Part shown: in pieces, positions 24,898-32,720 of the stretch
Layout of the letters: each line of letters opens with the position of its first letter
Position numbering within the stretch: the stretch's first letter is position 1
Assembly: GCA_016932235.1 (NCBI GenBank)
Contig: JAFGDF010000274.1
Location: 1-40,502, forward strand
Length of the DNA stretch: 40,502 nucleotides
Origin: Deltaproteobacteria bacterium
GTDB taxonomy: Bacteria > Desulfobacterota > DSM-4660 > Desulfatiglandales > HGW-15
Reading direction: 5' to 3'
Position numbers and translations under genes: made by a program
Notes under the pieces: generated by a model
Database searches by the model: none
What the model was told of the DNA's origin: nothing
The model's input: the letters and a program-made list of their open reading frames with translations, nothing else

Positions 24898-25539
24898 ATG
24901 AAATTTTTTATTGACACAGCTAATATCGAAGAGATCAAAAAAGCGAATGAGATGGGGATGCTGGATGGCGTTACCACGAATCCAAGCCTTGTCGCAAAGG
25001 AGGGGAGGGATTTTACGGACCTCATCAAGGAAATATGCGGTATTGTGGACGGTCCGGTTAACGCCGAAGTGGTGAGCGCGGATGCCGACGGAATGGTAAG
25101 AGAAGCGAGAGAGCTTGTCAAGATAGCGGATAATATTGTAATCAAGATTCCCCTTGTAAAGGAAGGCCTGCGCGCGGTCAGGACACTCGCGGGGGAGGGG
25201 ATCAAGACCAATGTGACCCTCTGTTTTTCGCCTGTCCAGGCCCTGATGGCGGCAAAGGCGGGTGCGGCCTATGTAAGCCCATTTGTCGGCAGGCTGGATG
25301 ATATCAGCCAGAGAGGTATGGAGATTGTGGAACAGATCGTCACGATCTATGATAATTACGGTTATGAAACAGAGGTTATCGTTGCAAGCATAAGGAATCC
25401 TGTTCATGTGCTTGACGCGGCGCTGATGGGTGCGGATATCTCAACCATCCCCTATAAAGTCATGGAGCAGCTTATTAAACATCCCCTTACGGATATCGGC
25501 CTGGAGAAATTTCTGGCTGACTGGGAAAAAATGGGATAG
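24898..25539 (+). CDS. Transaldolase / fructose-6-phosphate aldolase family protein
   Basis: 213 residues, the short (FSA/TalC-like) form. [27 protein letters not shown], the Schiff-base lysine Lys83 in [13 protein letters not shown] and [10 protein letters not shown] are diagnostic. It acts on fructose 6-phosphate either as a transaldolase or as an aldolase; the sequence alone does not decide. AGGAGGG precedes ATG. The transglycosylase gene begins two bases after its stop codon. Confidence 0.92.
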   Translation: MKFFIDTANIEEIKKANEMGMLDGVTTNPSLVAKEGRDFTDLIKEICGIVDGPVNAEVVSADADGMVREARELVKIADNIVIKIPLVKEGLRAVRTLAGEGIKTNVTLCFSPVQALMAAKAGAAYVSPFVGRLDDISQRGMEIVEQIVTIYDNYGYETEVIVASIRNPVHVLDAALMGADISTIPYKVMEQLIKHPLTDIGLEKFLADWEKMG

Positions 25540-25541
25540 CA

Positions 25542-26123
25542 ATGTCGCCAAAAAGGATTATTTTTTTTCTGGCATTAACGTTGTTCCTTTTTCAGGGAAT
25601 AAGCCCTGCTTGGGCCGATATCTATCGTTTCAAAGACGAAAATGGCGTATGGCACTTTACCAATATTAATAATGATATAAGATATAAACTTTTCATAAGA
25701 ACATACGCAAAAAAACCCGAGAAATATATAGCCGATTACGGGTATATGATCGATCAGGCCAGCGAAAGGTTCAATATTGATCCTAATCTTGTAAAGGCAG
25801 TTATAAAGGCGGAGTCTGATTTTGATAAAGGTGCCTTATCAAGCAAGGGTGCTCAGGGACTTATGCAGTTGATGCCAAAGACAGCCGACGAGATGGAAGT
25901 CGATGATCCTTTCAATCCGGAAGAAAATATATTTGGCGGGACGCGTTACCTGAGTATCCTGCTTGAACGTTTTAATAATGATAAAAACCTGGCCCTTGCA
26001 GCCTATAATGCCGGCCCTGAGAAAGTTGCCGAGTATAACGGGATCCCCCCTTATAACGAAACAAGGAATTTTGTAAGGAAAGTCCTCGATTATTACGAGG
26101 AGTACAGGTCATTAAACAGATGA
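25542..26123 (+). CDS. Lytic transglycosylase with an N-terminal DUF4124 motif
   Basis: 193 residues. Signal peptide ending near SPAWA, then a DUF4124 segment (DIYRFKDENGVWHFTN). The SLT lysozyme-like domain starts at about 70 with catalytic Glu91 in KAESDF, followed by GLMQLMPKTA and the AYNAGPEKV motif. It would cleave peptidoglycan glycan strands in the periplasm. No lipobox is visible, so it is probably soluble. The stop overlaps the start of pgsA by four bases. Confidence 0.92.
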   Translation: MSPKRIIFFLALTLFLFQGISPAWADIYRFKDENGVWHFTNINNDIRYKLFIRTYAKKPEKYIADYGYMIDQASERFNIDPNLVKAVIKAESDFDKGALSSKGAQGLMQLMPKTADEMEVDDPFNPEENIFGGTRYLSILLERFNNDKNLALAAYNAGPEKVAEYNGIPPYNETRNFVRKVLDYYEEYRSLNR

Positions 26124-26674
26124 AGTCCAATCTGCCAAATATATTATCCATATTCAGATTATTTTGTATTCCTCTTGTGGTTATTTTTCTTAATATTCAT
26201 AACAGATGGGGCAGTTTCTTATCTTTTTTGTTCTTTGGGATGGCATTCATTACCGATATATTGGACGGTTTCTATGCAAGAAAATATAAGGCCATAACCA
26301 TCCTGGGCAAATTTCTTGATCCACTTGCTGACAAGCTCCTTGTTTCGGTTACACTTATAAGTCTAATTCCCCTCGATAGGATTCCGGTATGGATGGTCCT
26401 GCTCATCATAGCAAGGGAGATGGCGGTCACGGGCCTGAGGAGTATCGCCGTTAATGAAGGCATTGTGATTCAGGCCGGGACCCTAGGAAAGTACAAGACG
26501 GTTTTCCAGGCCACTGCCTTGTGCGGCCTGCTTCTGCATTATGATTACCTGAGTATTGATTTTCATGTGGTAGGGATGTTTTTTATGTGGATCGCCTTTA
26601 TCCTGACCCTCTGGTCGGGGTGGTCATACTTCCGGGAATTTCATGGCGTGTTTTTTCCGGTAAGTAAAGAATAG
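26120..26674 (+). CDS. pgsA: CDP-diacylglycerol-glycerol-3-phosphate phosphatidyltransferase
   Basis: 184 residues with about four to five membrane helices. The CDP-alcohol phosphotransferase motif is complete: D46..D49G50..A53R54, eight residues, G63...D67...D71. NLPNILSIFRLFCIPLVV at the start is typical of PgsA. It makes phosphatidylglycerol phosphate at the inner membrane. ATG overlaps the transglycosylase stop codon. Confidence 0.93.
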   Translation: MKSNLPNILSIFRLFCIPLVVIFLNIHNRWGSFLSFLFFGMAFITDILDGFYARKYKAITILGKFLDPLADKLLVSVTLISLIPLDRIPVWMVLLIIAREMAVTGLRSIAVNEGIVIQAGTLGKYKTVFQATALCGLLLHYDYLSIDFHVVGMFFMWIAFILTLWSGWSYFREFHGVFFPVSKE

Positions 26675-26677
26675 TGA

Positions 26678-26730
26678 AGGTTGAACGATCAAGAAACATT
26701 CCACTAACCGGATATTGAGTTATTGTGATT
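26678..26730 (+). repeat. Internally deleted fragment of the foldback element
   Basis: GGTTGAACGATCAAGAAACA (within 26679-26704, extending to TTCCAC) matches the middle of copy C with one change. It then jumps directly to TAACCGGATATTGAGTTATTG (26705-26725), which lies about 100 bases further on in the full copies. Both ends are gone. It sits just ahead of the tRNA promoter. Confidence 0.65.
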
Positions 26731-26754
26731 TTGTGATTCATGCTCGATTTTATG

Positions 26755-26782
26755 TTGACAAACATTATTTTAATAATATTAT
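26755..26782 (+). promoter_or_regulatory. Promoter of the tRNA-Gly/tRNA-Cys pair
   Basis: TTGACA at 26755-26760 and TATTAT at 26777-26782, 16 bases apart, in an AT-rich stretch 16 bases ahead of the tRNA-Gly. No other good candidate lies between pgsA and the tRNAs. Confidence 0.65.
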
Positions 26783-26797
26783 AGAACTTTATCTTAT

Positions 26798-26873
26798 GCG
26801 GGAATAGCTCAGCTGGTAGAGCCTCACGTTGCCAACGTGATTGTCGCGGGTTCGAGTCCCGTTTCCCGCTCCA
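26798..26873 (+). tRNA. tRNA-Gly (GCC)
   Basis: 76 bases with encoded CCA. The acceptor GCGGGAA pairs with TTCCCGC, the D arm is GCTCAGCTGGTAGAGC, the anticodon stem TCACG/CGTGA encloses TTGCCAA with anticodon GCC, and the T arm GCGGGTTCGAGTCCCGT is normal. Confidence 0.97.
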
Positions 26874-26933
26874 AGTTTCTTTGACAGGATTTACAGGATA
26901 AATCGTTTTGGTCCTGCCGGAGTTTTCTTTTCA

Positions 26934-27009
26934 GGCGGCATAGCCAAGTGGCTAAGGCAGCGGTCTGCAAAACCGTTATTCACCAGTTCGAATCTGGTTG
27001 CCGCCTCCA
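26934..27009 (+). tRNA. tRNA-Cys (GCA)
   Basis: 76 bases with encoded CCA. The acceptor GGCGGCA pairs with TGCCGCC, the anticodon loop CTGCAAA gives GCA, and the T arm CCAGTTCGAATCTGG is complete. A terminator follows, then the scar of an integrase, so its 3' end was probably an attachment site. Confidence 0.97.
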
Positions 27010-27021
27010 GCTAAAATCAAG

Positions 27022-27060
27022 GGTTTGCAAGTTTTATCATAAACTTGCAAACCTTTTTTT
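27022..27060 (+). terminator. Rho-independent terminator after the tRNA pair
   Basis: A perfect 13-bp stem: GGTTTGCAAGTTT (27022-27034) with AAACTTGCAAACC (27041-27053), loop TATCAT, followed by a run of seven or more T. Confidence 0.95.
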
Positions 27061-27125
27061 GTTTTTTTCTCAAACATCACAGAACATCACCAAAAAGTCC
27101 CCTACCTTTTGGTACATCTTGTGGG

Positions 27126-27254
27126 ATTGCCAGGGTTGCCATGCGATACCAGCATCCGGCGCCGGATCATAAGCTCGAAGCGGTGAGATCTTTGGACAAG
27201 AATCACAAAGAACCTCCAGCATCGAACATTGTCCCATTGAGATTAGTCAAGTGA
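27126..27254 (+). pseudogene. C-terminal remnant of a tyrosine integrase next to tRNA-Cys
   Basis: The frame ending at 27254 contains IARVAMRYQHPAPDHK and LEAVRSLD. This matches the end of phage/island integrases around the catalytic tyrosine (typically TMRYAHLxPEHLxxAV). Everything N-terminal to it is missing: only about 115 bases separate it from the tRNA. An integrase that recombined at tRNA-Cys was therefore deleted except for its tail. Two toxin-antitoxin modules follow as the likely residue of the island. Confidence 0.75.
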
Positions 27255-27272
27255 TATGGTTTTACTTTGGTG

Positions 27273-27542
27273 TTATGGGAAATAGCGATATATCTCGCTT
27301 CGGTGAAGTGCTCTGACGAAAGTAATGATTTCATTTTCAATGGTGAGACCGATCCGATAGTTGCCGATCCTGATCCGGTAATATGAACCTTCTGCTTTTA
27401 ATTTTTTCAGATTTTTCACGTTTGTGATGTTATCTGCGGCTTCAATTTCTAGAATGGTTTTTTGAATTCGTGACAGGAGATCTTTATTTTTACTGTGTGT
27501 TTTGATGTCTCTGGCAAAGCTCTTTTTGAAGGCGGTTTTCAT
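27273..27542 (-). CDS. RelE/ParE-family toxin
   Basis: 89 residues. FKKSFARDIKTHSKNKDLLSRIQKTI, the stretch LKAEGSYYRIRIGNYRIGLTIE and the closing FVRALHRSEIYRYFP fit the RelE/ParE fold, with basic residues and a C-terminal tyrosine as in ribosome-dependent RNases. Its ATG overlaps the stop of the antitoxin gene by four bases, the usual antitoxin-first order. Confidence 0.88.
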   Translation of the reverse strand: MKTAFKKSFARDIKTHSKNKDLLSRIQKTILEIEAADNITNVKNLKKLKAEGSYYRIRIGNYRIGLTIENEIITFVRALHRSEIYRYFP

Positions 27543-27748
27543 TCTTTGCCTTCCAGGATCTCGAATATCTCTTCCCGGCTTGCAGGGTCGGTTTCTTCTC
27601 CATCCTGGATGGCATGGATCATAGCAAGGTCTTCCATGGCTTCCACAAGAAGGTCATGTACTACATCTCTTTTTTCTTCTATCGCTTCGATAATCGCCTG
27701 TTTGAAAATTTCTTTGATTTGATCATTATCGGTTGTCAAATTTTCCAT
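27539..27748 (-). CDS. Antitoxin partner of the RelE/ParE-type toxin
   Basis: 69 residues, acidic and helical (IKEIFKQAIIEAIEEKRDVVHDLLVEAMEDLAMIHAI), ending REEIFEILEGKE. Identified mainly by its position, directly upstream of and overlapping the toxin gene. The form is common among short antitoxins paired with this toxin type. AGGAGTG precedes ATG. An upstream stretch resembling that of the second module is described under findings. Confidence 0.75.
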   Translation of the reverse strand: MENLTTDNDQIKEIFKQAIIEAIEEKRDVVHDLLVEAMEDLAMIHAIQDGEETDPASREEIFEILEGKE

Positions 27749-27912
27749 TCTACACTCCTTTTTTTAATAATACCGAAAGAGTAAATATATTATCTTTAAG
27801 TAATAATAAAAATACAAGCCTTTTCTATCTTTTCCGGTTTCGCCTGAAAGTCGCATAAACTTGATAAAATTTGAACCCGACTTACACCAAATCTCCACCA
27901 TCCGCTGATATC

Positions 27913-28293
27913 TCATTGAGATAATTCTTCGATTATTTGCTTGATGGCGGATTCGAGATTGTCGAGTTGATTATTGCAAACATTAAAAATGGCCTCGGCA
28001 TTGAGATCAAAATAATGATGGGTAATGATATCCCTTAATCCTTTTGCCCTTTTCCAATCAACCTGAGTATATTTCGGGAGTAATGCTTTGTTTGTCACTT
28101 TATCAAGGTTTTTCAGACTCTCTCCGATAGCTATTAGCTGCATGCATATAGCATCCAGTTTTTCATGGCCGGCTTCACTGTTTGTAAAATCATCAGGAGA
28201 ATTGACGGGTTCGAAACGCTTCCGGATTCTCCGGATTGATTGTTGAATCTGAGCCAGGATCTCTATGACCAGATCATAATCAAAATCAGACAT
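27913..28293 (-). CDS. hepT: HepT-like (DUF86) toxin
   Basis: 126 residues, all helical. The RNase-like motif R-x4-H-x-Y is Arg87, His92 and Tyr94 in RDIITHHYF. HepT is the HEPN toxin of HepT-MntA modules; it is neutralised by tri-AMPylation of that tyrosine by MntA. The start overlaps the end of the mntA-like gene by eight bases. Confidence 0.88.
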   Translation of the reverse strand: MSDFDYDLVIEILAQIQQSIRRIRKRFEPVNSPDDFTNSEAGHEKLDAICMQLIAIGESLKNLDKVTNKALLPKYTQVDWKRAKGLRDIITHHYFDLNAEAIFNVCNNQLDNLESAIKQIIEELSQ

Positions 28294-28576
28294 AGATAGC
28301 CTCTGTGTCGATCCTGTCTTTTAGAAAGGTGTTCATTTTATCGCGGTAGCTGATAATATCCACAGGTAGGTCAAGCTGTTCTTCCAGATCCTGCTTGATG
28401 CCTATGAGATCAAAAAGATCCTGCTTCTCAAGCATCACAACAATATCAAGGTCGCTGGTTTCTCCCATATAATCCCTGACAGCAGAACCGAAGAAACCCA
28501 GTTTTAGTATATTATATTTTTTTGCATTCTGTTTTTTAAATTGTCTTAAAGATCTAATAATTTGATCCCGATCCAT
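28286..28576 (-). CDS. mntA: MntA-like nucleotidyltransferase antitoxin
   Basis: 96 residues. The minimal nucleotidyltransferase motif GS-x10-DxD is intact (Gly30-Ser31, Asp42, Asp44 in GFFGSAVRDYMGETSDLDIVV). The third acidic residue is probably the Asp in LPVDIISY. Such proteins AMPylate the HepT toxin encoded next to them. GGAGGCGA precedes ATG. The pair is bounded by short inverted repeats (see findings). Confidence 0.87.
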   Translation of the reverse strand: MDRDQIIRSLRQFKKQNAKKYNILKLGFFGSAVRDYMGETSDLDIVVMLEKQDLFDLIGIKQDLEEQLDLPVDIISYRDKMNTFLKDRIDTEAIYV

Positions 28577-29023
28577 CGAATATCGCCTCCTGATAAAACA
28601 AGTTTATTATCTTTAACTGACAGAGAAAACACAAGACTTTTTTCCTTTTCGATGTCCTATGGAAGGCGCATAAAGTTAGATGGTGGATTTGGGCTTCCTT
28701 GAATAATTGAAAATGGTCGTGGCTTGTATTATAATCCTTATTTTAATTTGATCGCATTCTCGTGGTGACAGTGACAAGACAACTAGGACCCTGTCGGACT
28801 TTGTCCGACAGGGTCCTAAAAAGATATTTAACTGATCAATTTTCAAGTATTGCGACACTAATCACAGCAGGATAAGTGTCATTGGACAGATATTGAGAAA
28901 GTGGGAACTCATGGAAAGCAGCAATGAGATTTTTTCAGGATCGGAAACTCCGGTTAAATAAACCCAACGTGATTACAGGCCGCATATAATAAACTTAAAG
29001 ACGAGAACAGGGAGAAAGAATAT
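28577..29023. other. Gap between the HepT/MntA module and the DUF169 gene
   Basis: 447 bases without a gene. It holds the upstream region of the mntA-like gene (28603-28680), which resembles that of the other antitoxin gene; the inverted-repeat arm at 28679-28692; hairpin repeat copy 4 at 28784-28830; and the leader of the DUF169 gene. The rest shows nothing I can name. Confidence 0.6.
28784..28830 (+). repeat. Hairpin repeat copy 4 (perfect)
   Basis: TAGGACCCTGTCGGAC (28784-28799), loop TTT, GTCCGACAGGGTCCTA (28803-28818): a perfect 16-bp stem. Two bases later comes AAGATATTTA (28821-28830), the tail seen in the other copies. It is not attached to a gene end here. Confidence 0.85.
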
Positions 29024-29764
29024 ATGGATGCGGGATTAAAAGAAGAATTTCTGTCGAAGTGGCAAAGCTTTTTCGGACAGGCGGAGCTTCCCATTGCCTT
29101 TTATTACACGGACCGGGAGGACCGGGCGGAAAAGATGAAGGTCCCTTCAGGACACCAGTGTGTTATCGGGGTACTGAGCCGGGTGCGGAAAGGAACAGCT
29201 CTTTCTCTGGACGAGAAAACGGTAGGCTGTGTCGGAGGAAAACGATGTCTTGGGTTTCCCTTTGAAACCGGCCCGGATTTCAAATATTTTCTTTCTACCG
29301 GGATTCCCGGCCGGGTGGAAGGTGAACGGTATAAAAAAAGCCCCGAACTAGTAGAACAGGTGCTGAAAGGCTGGGCCGGTTTTAAGGCCCCTGCCAGGAA
29401 TATAGTTTTTAAACCTTGGGACCTGCTGGATGCCGCTGATGAGCCTGAAGTGGTCATATTTTTCGCCAAGCCGGATGTTCTTTCGGCTTTATTCACTCTG
29501 GCAAATTTTGATGAGCTTGAAAATAAGGTTCATGCTCCATTTGGCGCGGGTTGCTCTTCCATTGTTCAGAATCCCTATTTGGAGAAAGAAAAGGATTCTC
29601 CGGGATGTGTTATAGGCATGTTCGACATTTCAGCACGTCCCTTTGTGGAAAAAGATGTTCTGACTTTCGCCGTGCCAATGAAAAAGTTCCGGACAATGAT
29701 CGCCAACATGGATGAGAGCTTTTTGATTACTTGTTCCTGGGAGAAAGTGAAAAAAAGAATTTAG
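29024..29764 (+). CDS. DUF169-family protein
   Basis: 246 residues. WQSFFGQAELPIAFYYTD, VGCVGGKRCLGFPFETG with its cysteine pair, PEVVIFFAKPDVLSALFTLANF and APFGAGCSSIVQNPYLE are typical of DUF169. The family is widespread in anaerobes and methanogens and has no established function; the conserved cysteines suggest metal or cluster binding. It stands alone, with a foldback element directly after its stop codon. Confidence 0.85.
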   Translation: MDAGLKEEFLSKWQSFFGQAELPIAFYYTDREDRAEKMKVPSGHQCVIGVLSRVRKGTALSLDEKTVGCVGGKRCLGFPFETGPDFKYFLSTGIPGRVEGERYKKSPELVEQVLKGWAGFKAPARNIVFKPWDLLDAADEPEVVIFFAKPDVLSALFTLANFDELENKVHAPFGAGCSSIVQNPYLEKEKDSPGCVIGMFDISARPFVEKDVLTFAVPMKKFRTMIANMDESFLITCSWEKVKKRI

Positions 29765-29793
29765 AGGGCTTTATGGATTCTTTGGCCTGGAAC

Positions 29794-30154
29794 GTCCGGT
29801 TAGGAAATTGCATAAAGATCGCAGTATGGGAAACTCTTTTTTCGATCGAACTCGTTCCCGGCAAGGTTGACGCATAATGCCTTACGAGGCGGGCGGCTGG
29901 TCATCTCAGTCGTTGTCAGGGCCAGATTAAGGTTGAATAACCGAGAAGCATTCCGCCCGCTCTCCGAGGCATAGGCTCTCCGAGGCGGAGGCCTGGCGGG
30001 CACCTTACGCAATAATCCTGCTTCCAAGGGCTTCGCCGATAAAAGGGGTTCCCCATACTGCGATCCCGGCAACCGGATATTGAGTTATAGTTATTTCACC
30101 GGTTTATTTACAGCCATCCGGTATTTTTCTTCAACGGCAATTCCCTAACCGGAC
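29794..30154 (+). mobile_element. Foldback MITE-like element, copy B
   Basis: Terminal inverted repeats GTCCGGTTAGGAAATTG (29794-29810) and CAATTCCCTAACCGGAC (30138-30154) differ at one position. The interior matches copies A and C. Near 29960-30000 it has an extra segment of about 30 bases with GCTCTCCGAGGC present twice, not seen in A or C. No coding capacity. No clear target duplication was found. Confidence 0.85.
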
Positions 30155-30610
30155 AAGGTTGAATTCCCTTGACTTTCGGATGTATTCTTATATTCTTTCT
30201 GATATTACTATATTTTATTCCATTCATTTCATAACCGCTTCAAGACATAACACTTTGGTTCTTTTAACAATCAACTTTGTGTGAATGTGGCTTTAAGTGT
30301 AAGGTTCTCGATCAAATCAACTTTTTCAGAAGAATAAAGTATCAGCCCATTATTGAAATAGCTTCCCGGATATGCATGGATTTTTTCCGGTAATTGCTTC
30401 CTGTATCCCCATATATTCAGCAATCAATGAGAGTTATATATTTCATTATTAAAACACTTTCATTGAAAATGCAGAGCGAAAGCATTCCCTGTAAAGGACG
30501 CGCGACACGAATTCCCTGATAAGTCTTGCTGCTGGGAGACTTAAAAAAGGTATTTGGAATGGTTGGAGATTATGATCCTACAACCTTTAGCTTTCAAGGA
30601 GGGAAAAGAC
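30155..30610. other. Long leader/promoter region of the Liv-type operon
   Basis: 456 bases without a convincing gene, AT-rich and full of T-runs. A possible promoter TTGACT (30169-30174) and TATTCT (30191-30196), 16 bases apart, would leave a leader of about 400 bases. The last bases carry AAGGAGGG (30597-30604) for the substrate-binding protein gene. I see no recognisable riboswitch. Confidence 0.4.
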
Positions 30611-31942
30611 ATGAAAAGAATATTCACATATATCTTTACAGGTTTATTACTGACAGTTTTTTCGGTTCCGGCAACAGCTGCTGAGGAGGTGAATGAAATT
30701 CGCATAGGCACGGTCTCATCCATTACGGGGATGTTTGCCGGCTTTGGTGAAGGCGGTTCATGGGGCATAACCCAGGCGTTCAAGGATATCAACAAGTTGG
30801 GTGGCATATACGTAAAAGAATATGGGAAAAAAATACCGGTCAAGCATATACTCCTCGATTGCGAGAGTGACCCTGTTAAAGCGGGCACTCTTGCCGAAGA
30901 CCTGATACTGCGTGAAAAAATACACTTTTTTGTAAATAGTCAGGAACCGATAACGGTTCAAATCCAAAAGAACAATCTGTGTGACAAATATAAGATTCCG
31001 AATGTTGCCGGAACAGGACCTTTGGAGCCTTACCTGGCGGTTCGTGAAGGAAAATTGCCACCCTGGAATTATACCTGGTGCTGGAGTTTTGGGATAGACC
31101 TGGAGCCTACGGAGGGAGATTACAGGTACGGAAAGCCAGGATATACGGTATTGAGTACATGGAAATCATGGCTGGAGATGTTCGGTAGCAAAACCAATAA
31201 AAAGGTAGGGATCTATGCCTCAGATGACCCGGATGGGATAGGATGGTACGGGCTGTTTACCGGTAAGGTGAAAGAATGGGGATATACGCCCATAGGAACG
31301 GAAAACAAAATGACATTGTTCCCGCTTGGTACTACGGATTTCCGCCCCATAATAGAAAAATGGAAGAAGAATGATGTCGAAATAATCATGGGGAATTGCC
31401 CCGCTCCTGATTTCGGGACTCTGTGGAGACAGGCGCGTTCTTTGAATTTTAAGCCTAAAATGGTTGGCGCAGCGCGGGCAGCACTTTTTTATACAGACGT
31501 GGCATCCTGGGGAGGCGACCTGCCTTTGGGTGTCTTTATCGAGATGTGGTGGCATCCGTCATATGATCCGAAAGAATGTCCGGGTATTGGCGGTACAACT
31601 CCGAAATCGCTCGCTGAGAGATGGTCTAAAGAGAAAGGTCAGCCACTAAATATAGCTATCGGATGGAGTTACTGTCTGGCCCAGGTCATGATAAATGCCA
31701 TTGAAAGAGCCGGCACACTTGACAGAGAGGCGGTTAATGCCGCCATCAGCCAGACTGATATGAAGACGATTGCTTACCGTTGCATGTTTGATCCAAAAAT
31801 GCACTTTAATTGGTCGCCGGTATTTATCGGCCAGTGGTATCAGACAGAGACAAAGGAGAAATGGGAGCTGCCTCCTGTGTATTCGAATCATGACTTCATA
31901 AGTATATCGGGTAAGCCGATATTCCCTATACCTTACAAGTAA
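30611..31942 (+). CDS. ABC transporter substrate-binding protein, Peripla_BP_6/Liv type
   Basis: 443 residues from ATG at 30611, which has an ideal ribosome site and starts a signal peptide (MKRIFTYIFTGLLLTVFSVPATAAEE); an in-frame start 57 bases upstream was rejected. EIRIGTVSSITGMFAGFGEG, ALKDINKLGG-like FKDINKLGGI, the KVGIYASDD segment and CPAPDFGTLWRQARSLNFKPK match periplasmic binding proteins of the HAAT family. The ligand may be an amino acid, amide or other carboxylate and cannot be read from the sequence. It heads the operon with two ATPases and two permeases. Confidence 0.9.
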   Translation: MKRIFTYIFTGLLLTVFSVPATAAEEVNEIRIGTVSSITGMFAGFGEGGSWGITQAFKDINKLGGIYVKEYGKKIPVKHILLDCESDPVKAGTLAEDLILREKIHFFVNSQEPITVQIQKNNLCDKYKIPNVAGTGPLEPYLAVREGKLPPWNYTWCWSFGIDLEPTEGDYRYGKPGYTVLSTWKSWLEMFGSKTNKKVGIYASDDPDGIGWYGLFTGKVKEWGYTPIGTENKMTLFPLGTTDFRPIIEKWKKNDVEIIMGNCPAPDFGTLWRQARSLNFKPKMVGAARAALFYTDVASWGGDLPLGVFIEMWWHPSYDPKECPGIGGTTPKSLAERWSKEKGQPLNIAIGWSYCLAQVMINAIERAGTLDREAVNAAISQTDMKTIAYRCMFDPKMHFNWSPVFIGQWYQTETKEKWELPPVYSNHDFISISGKPIFPIPYK

Positions 31943-31958
31943 AACCAGCGGGGATAGA

Positions 31959-32690
31959 ATGATTACGGAACTGCCTGTTCTTTCGGTTGATAGAGTCAGT
32001 AAACGCTTCGGGGGAGTATTTGCTATTAATCATCTGAGCTTTAATGTGTATCCAGGCGAGGTTGTAGGTCTGATGGGTCCCAACGGGGCCGGAAAGACGA
32101 CATTACTCAATATAATTGCAGGCGTGTACAAACCTGACGCTGGAGAAATAGAGTTTAGAGGAAAGATAATAACAGGTCTCCCCCCGTATAAAATTTGTCA
32201 TCTCGGTATCGCCAGAACTTATCAGATTCCTCAGCCTTTCAGCAATTTAACGGCTATGCAAAATGTTTTGCTCGCGGCGACATATTCAAGAAGACGAAGC
32301 AGAGAGGATGCCCAAGCTCAAGCGGCTAAAGTTATGGACTATGTTCATTTGACAGACAAGAAAGATATACTCGCTAAGGATTTGCTTGTAGTTACCCTCA
32401 AAAGGCTGGAATTAGCCAGGGCTTTAGCCACCACTCCGACGCTACTGCTTATGGATGAGGTGGCAGCAGGATTGAATGAGGTCGAAGTGCCACAGGTATT
32501 GAATATACTGAAAGACGTGCGCAAGATGGGCATAACAGTAATATTGATCGAACATATCATGAAGGTAATGGTCGAAGCTGTTGATAGAATCATAGTTTTA
32601 GATAAAGGAGAGAAGATTGCCGAAGGTGTGCCGGAAGAGATAATGGAAAATAGGCACGTGATAAAAGCCTATCTTGGCGAGGCAAATTAA
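31959..32690 (+). CDS. livG: ABC transporter ATP-binding protein, LivG type
   Basis: 243 residues. Walker A is GPNGAGKT (40-47), and LGIARTYQIPQPFSNLTAMQNV is LivG-like. The signature (C-loop) position reads LLVVTLKRLELARALA instead of the usual LSxGQ form, and Walker B reads LLLMDEVAAGLN with valine for proline. These changes match a known LivG subfamily rather than damage, in my judgement. It lies 16 bases after the binding-protein gene. Confidence 0.9.
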   Translation: MITELPVLSVDRVSKRFGGVFAINHLSFNVYPGEVVGLMGPNGAGKTTLLNIIAGVYKPDAGEIEFRGKIITGLPPYKICHLGIARTYQIPQPFSNLTAMQNVLLAATYSRRRSREDAQAQAAKVMDYVHLTDKKDILAKDLLVVTLKRLELARALATTPTLLLMDEVAAGLNEVEVPQVLNILKDVRKMGITVILIEHIMKVMVEAVDRIIVLDKGEKIAEGVPEEIMENRHVIKAYLGEAN

Positions 32691-32720
32691 AAAAGTCTGT
32701 AGGGAGGAGTAAAAAAAGGG

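Noticed and set aside
27045..27254. Complete small gene after the tRNA-Cys terminator
   Set aside because: The first part of the open frame runs through the T-tract and low-complexity sequence. Only the last 40 or so codons resemble a protein (integrase tail), so it is called a remnant.
28784..28830. Rho-independent terminator at hairpin copy 4
   Set aside because: No T-run follows on either strand and no gene ends nearby. The shared tail and covarying stem identify it as a repeat unit.
30554..30610. Upstream start for the substrate-binding protein
   Set aside because: It would add 19 residues before a complete signal peptide. The ATG at 30611 has a near-perfect ribosome site and starts the signal peptide.
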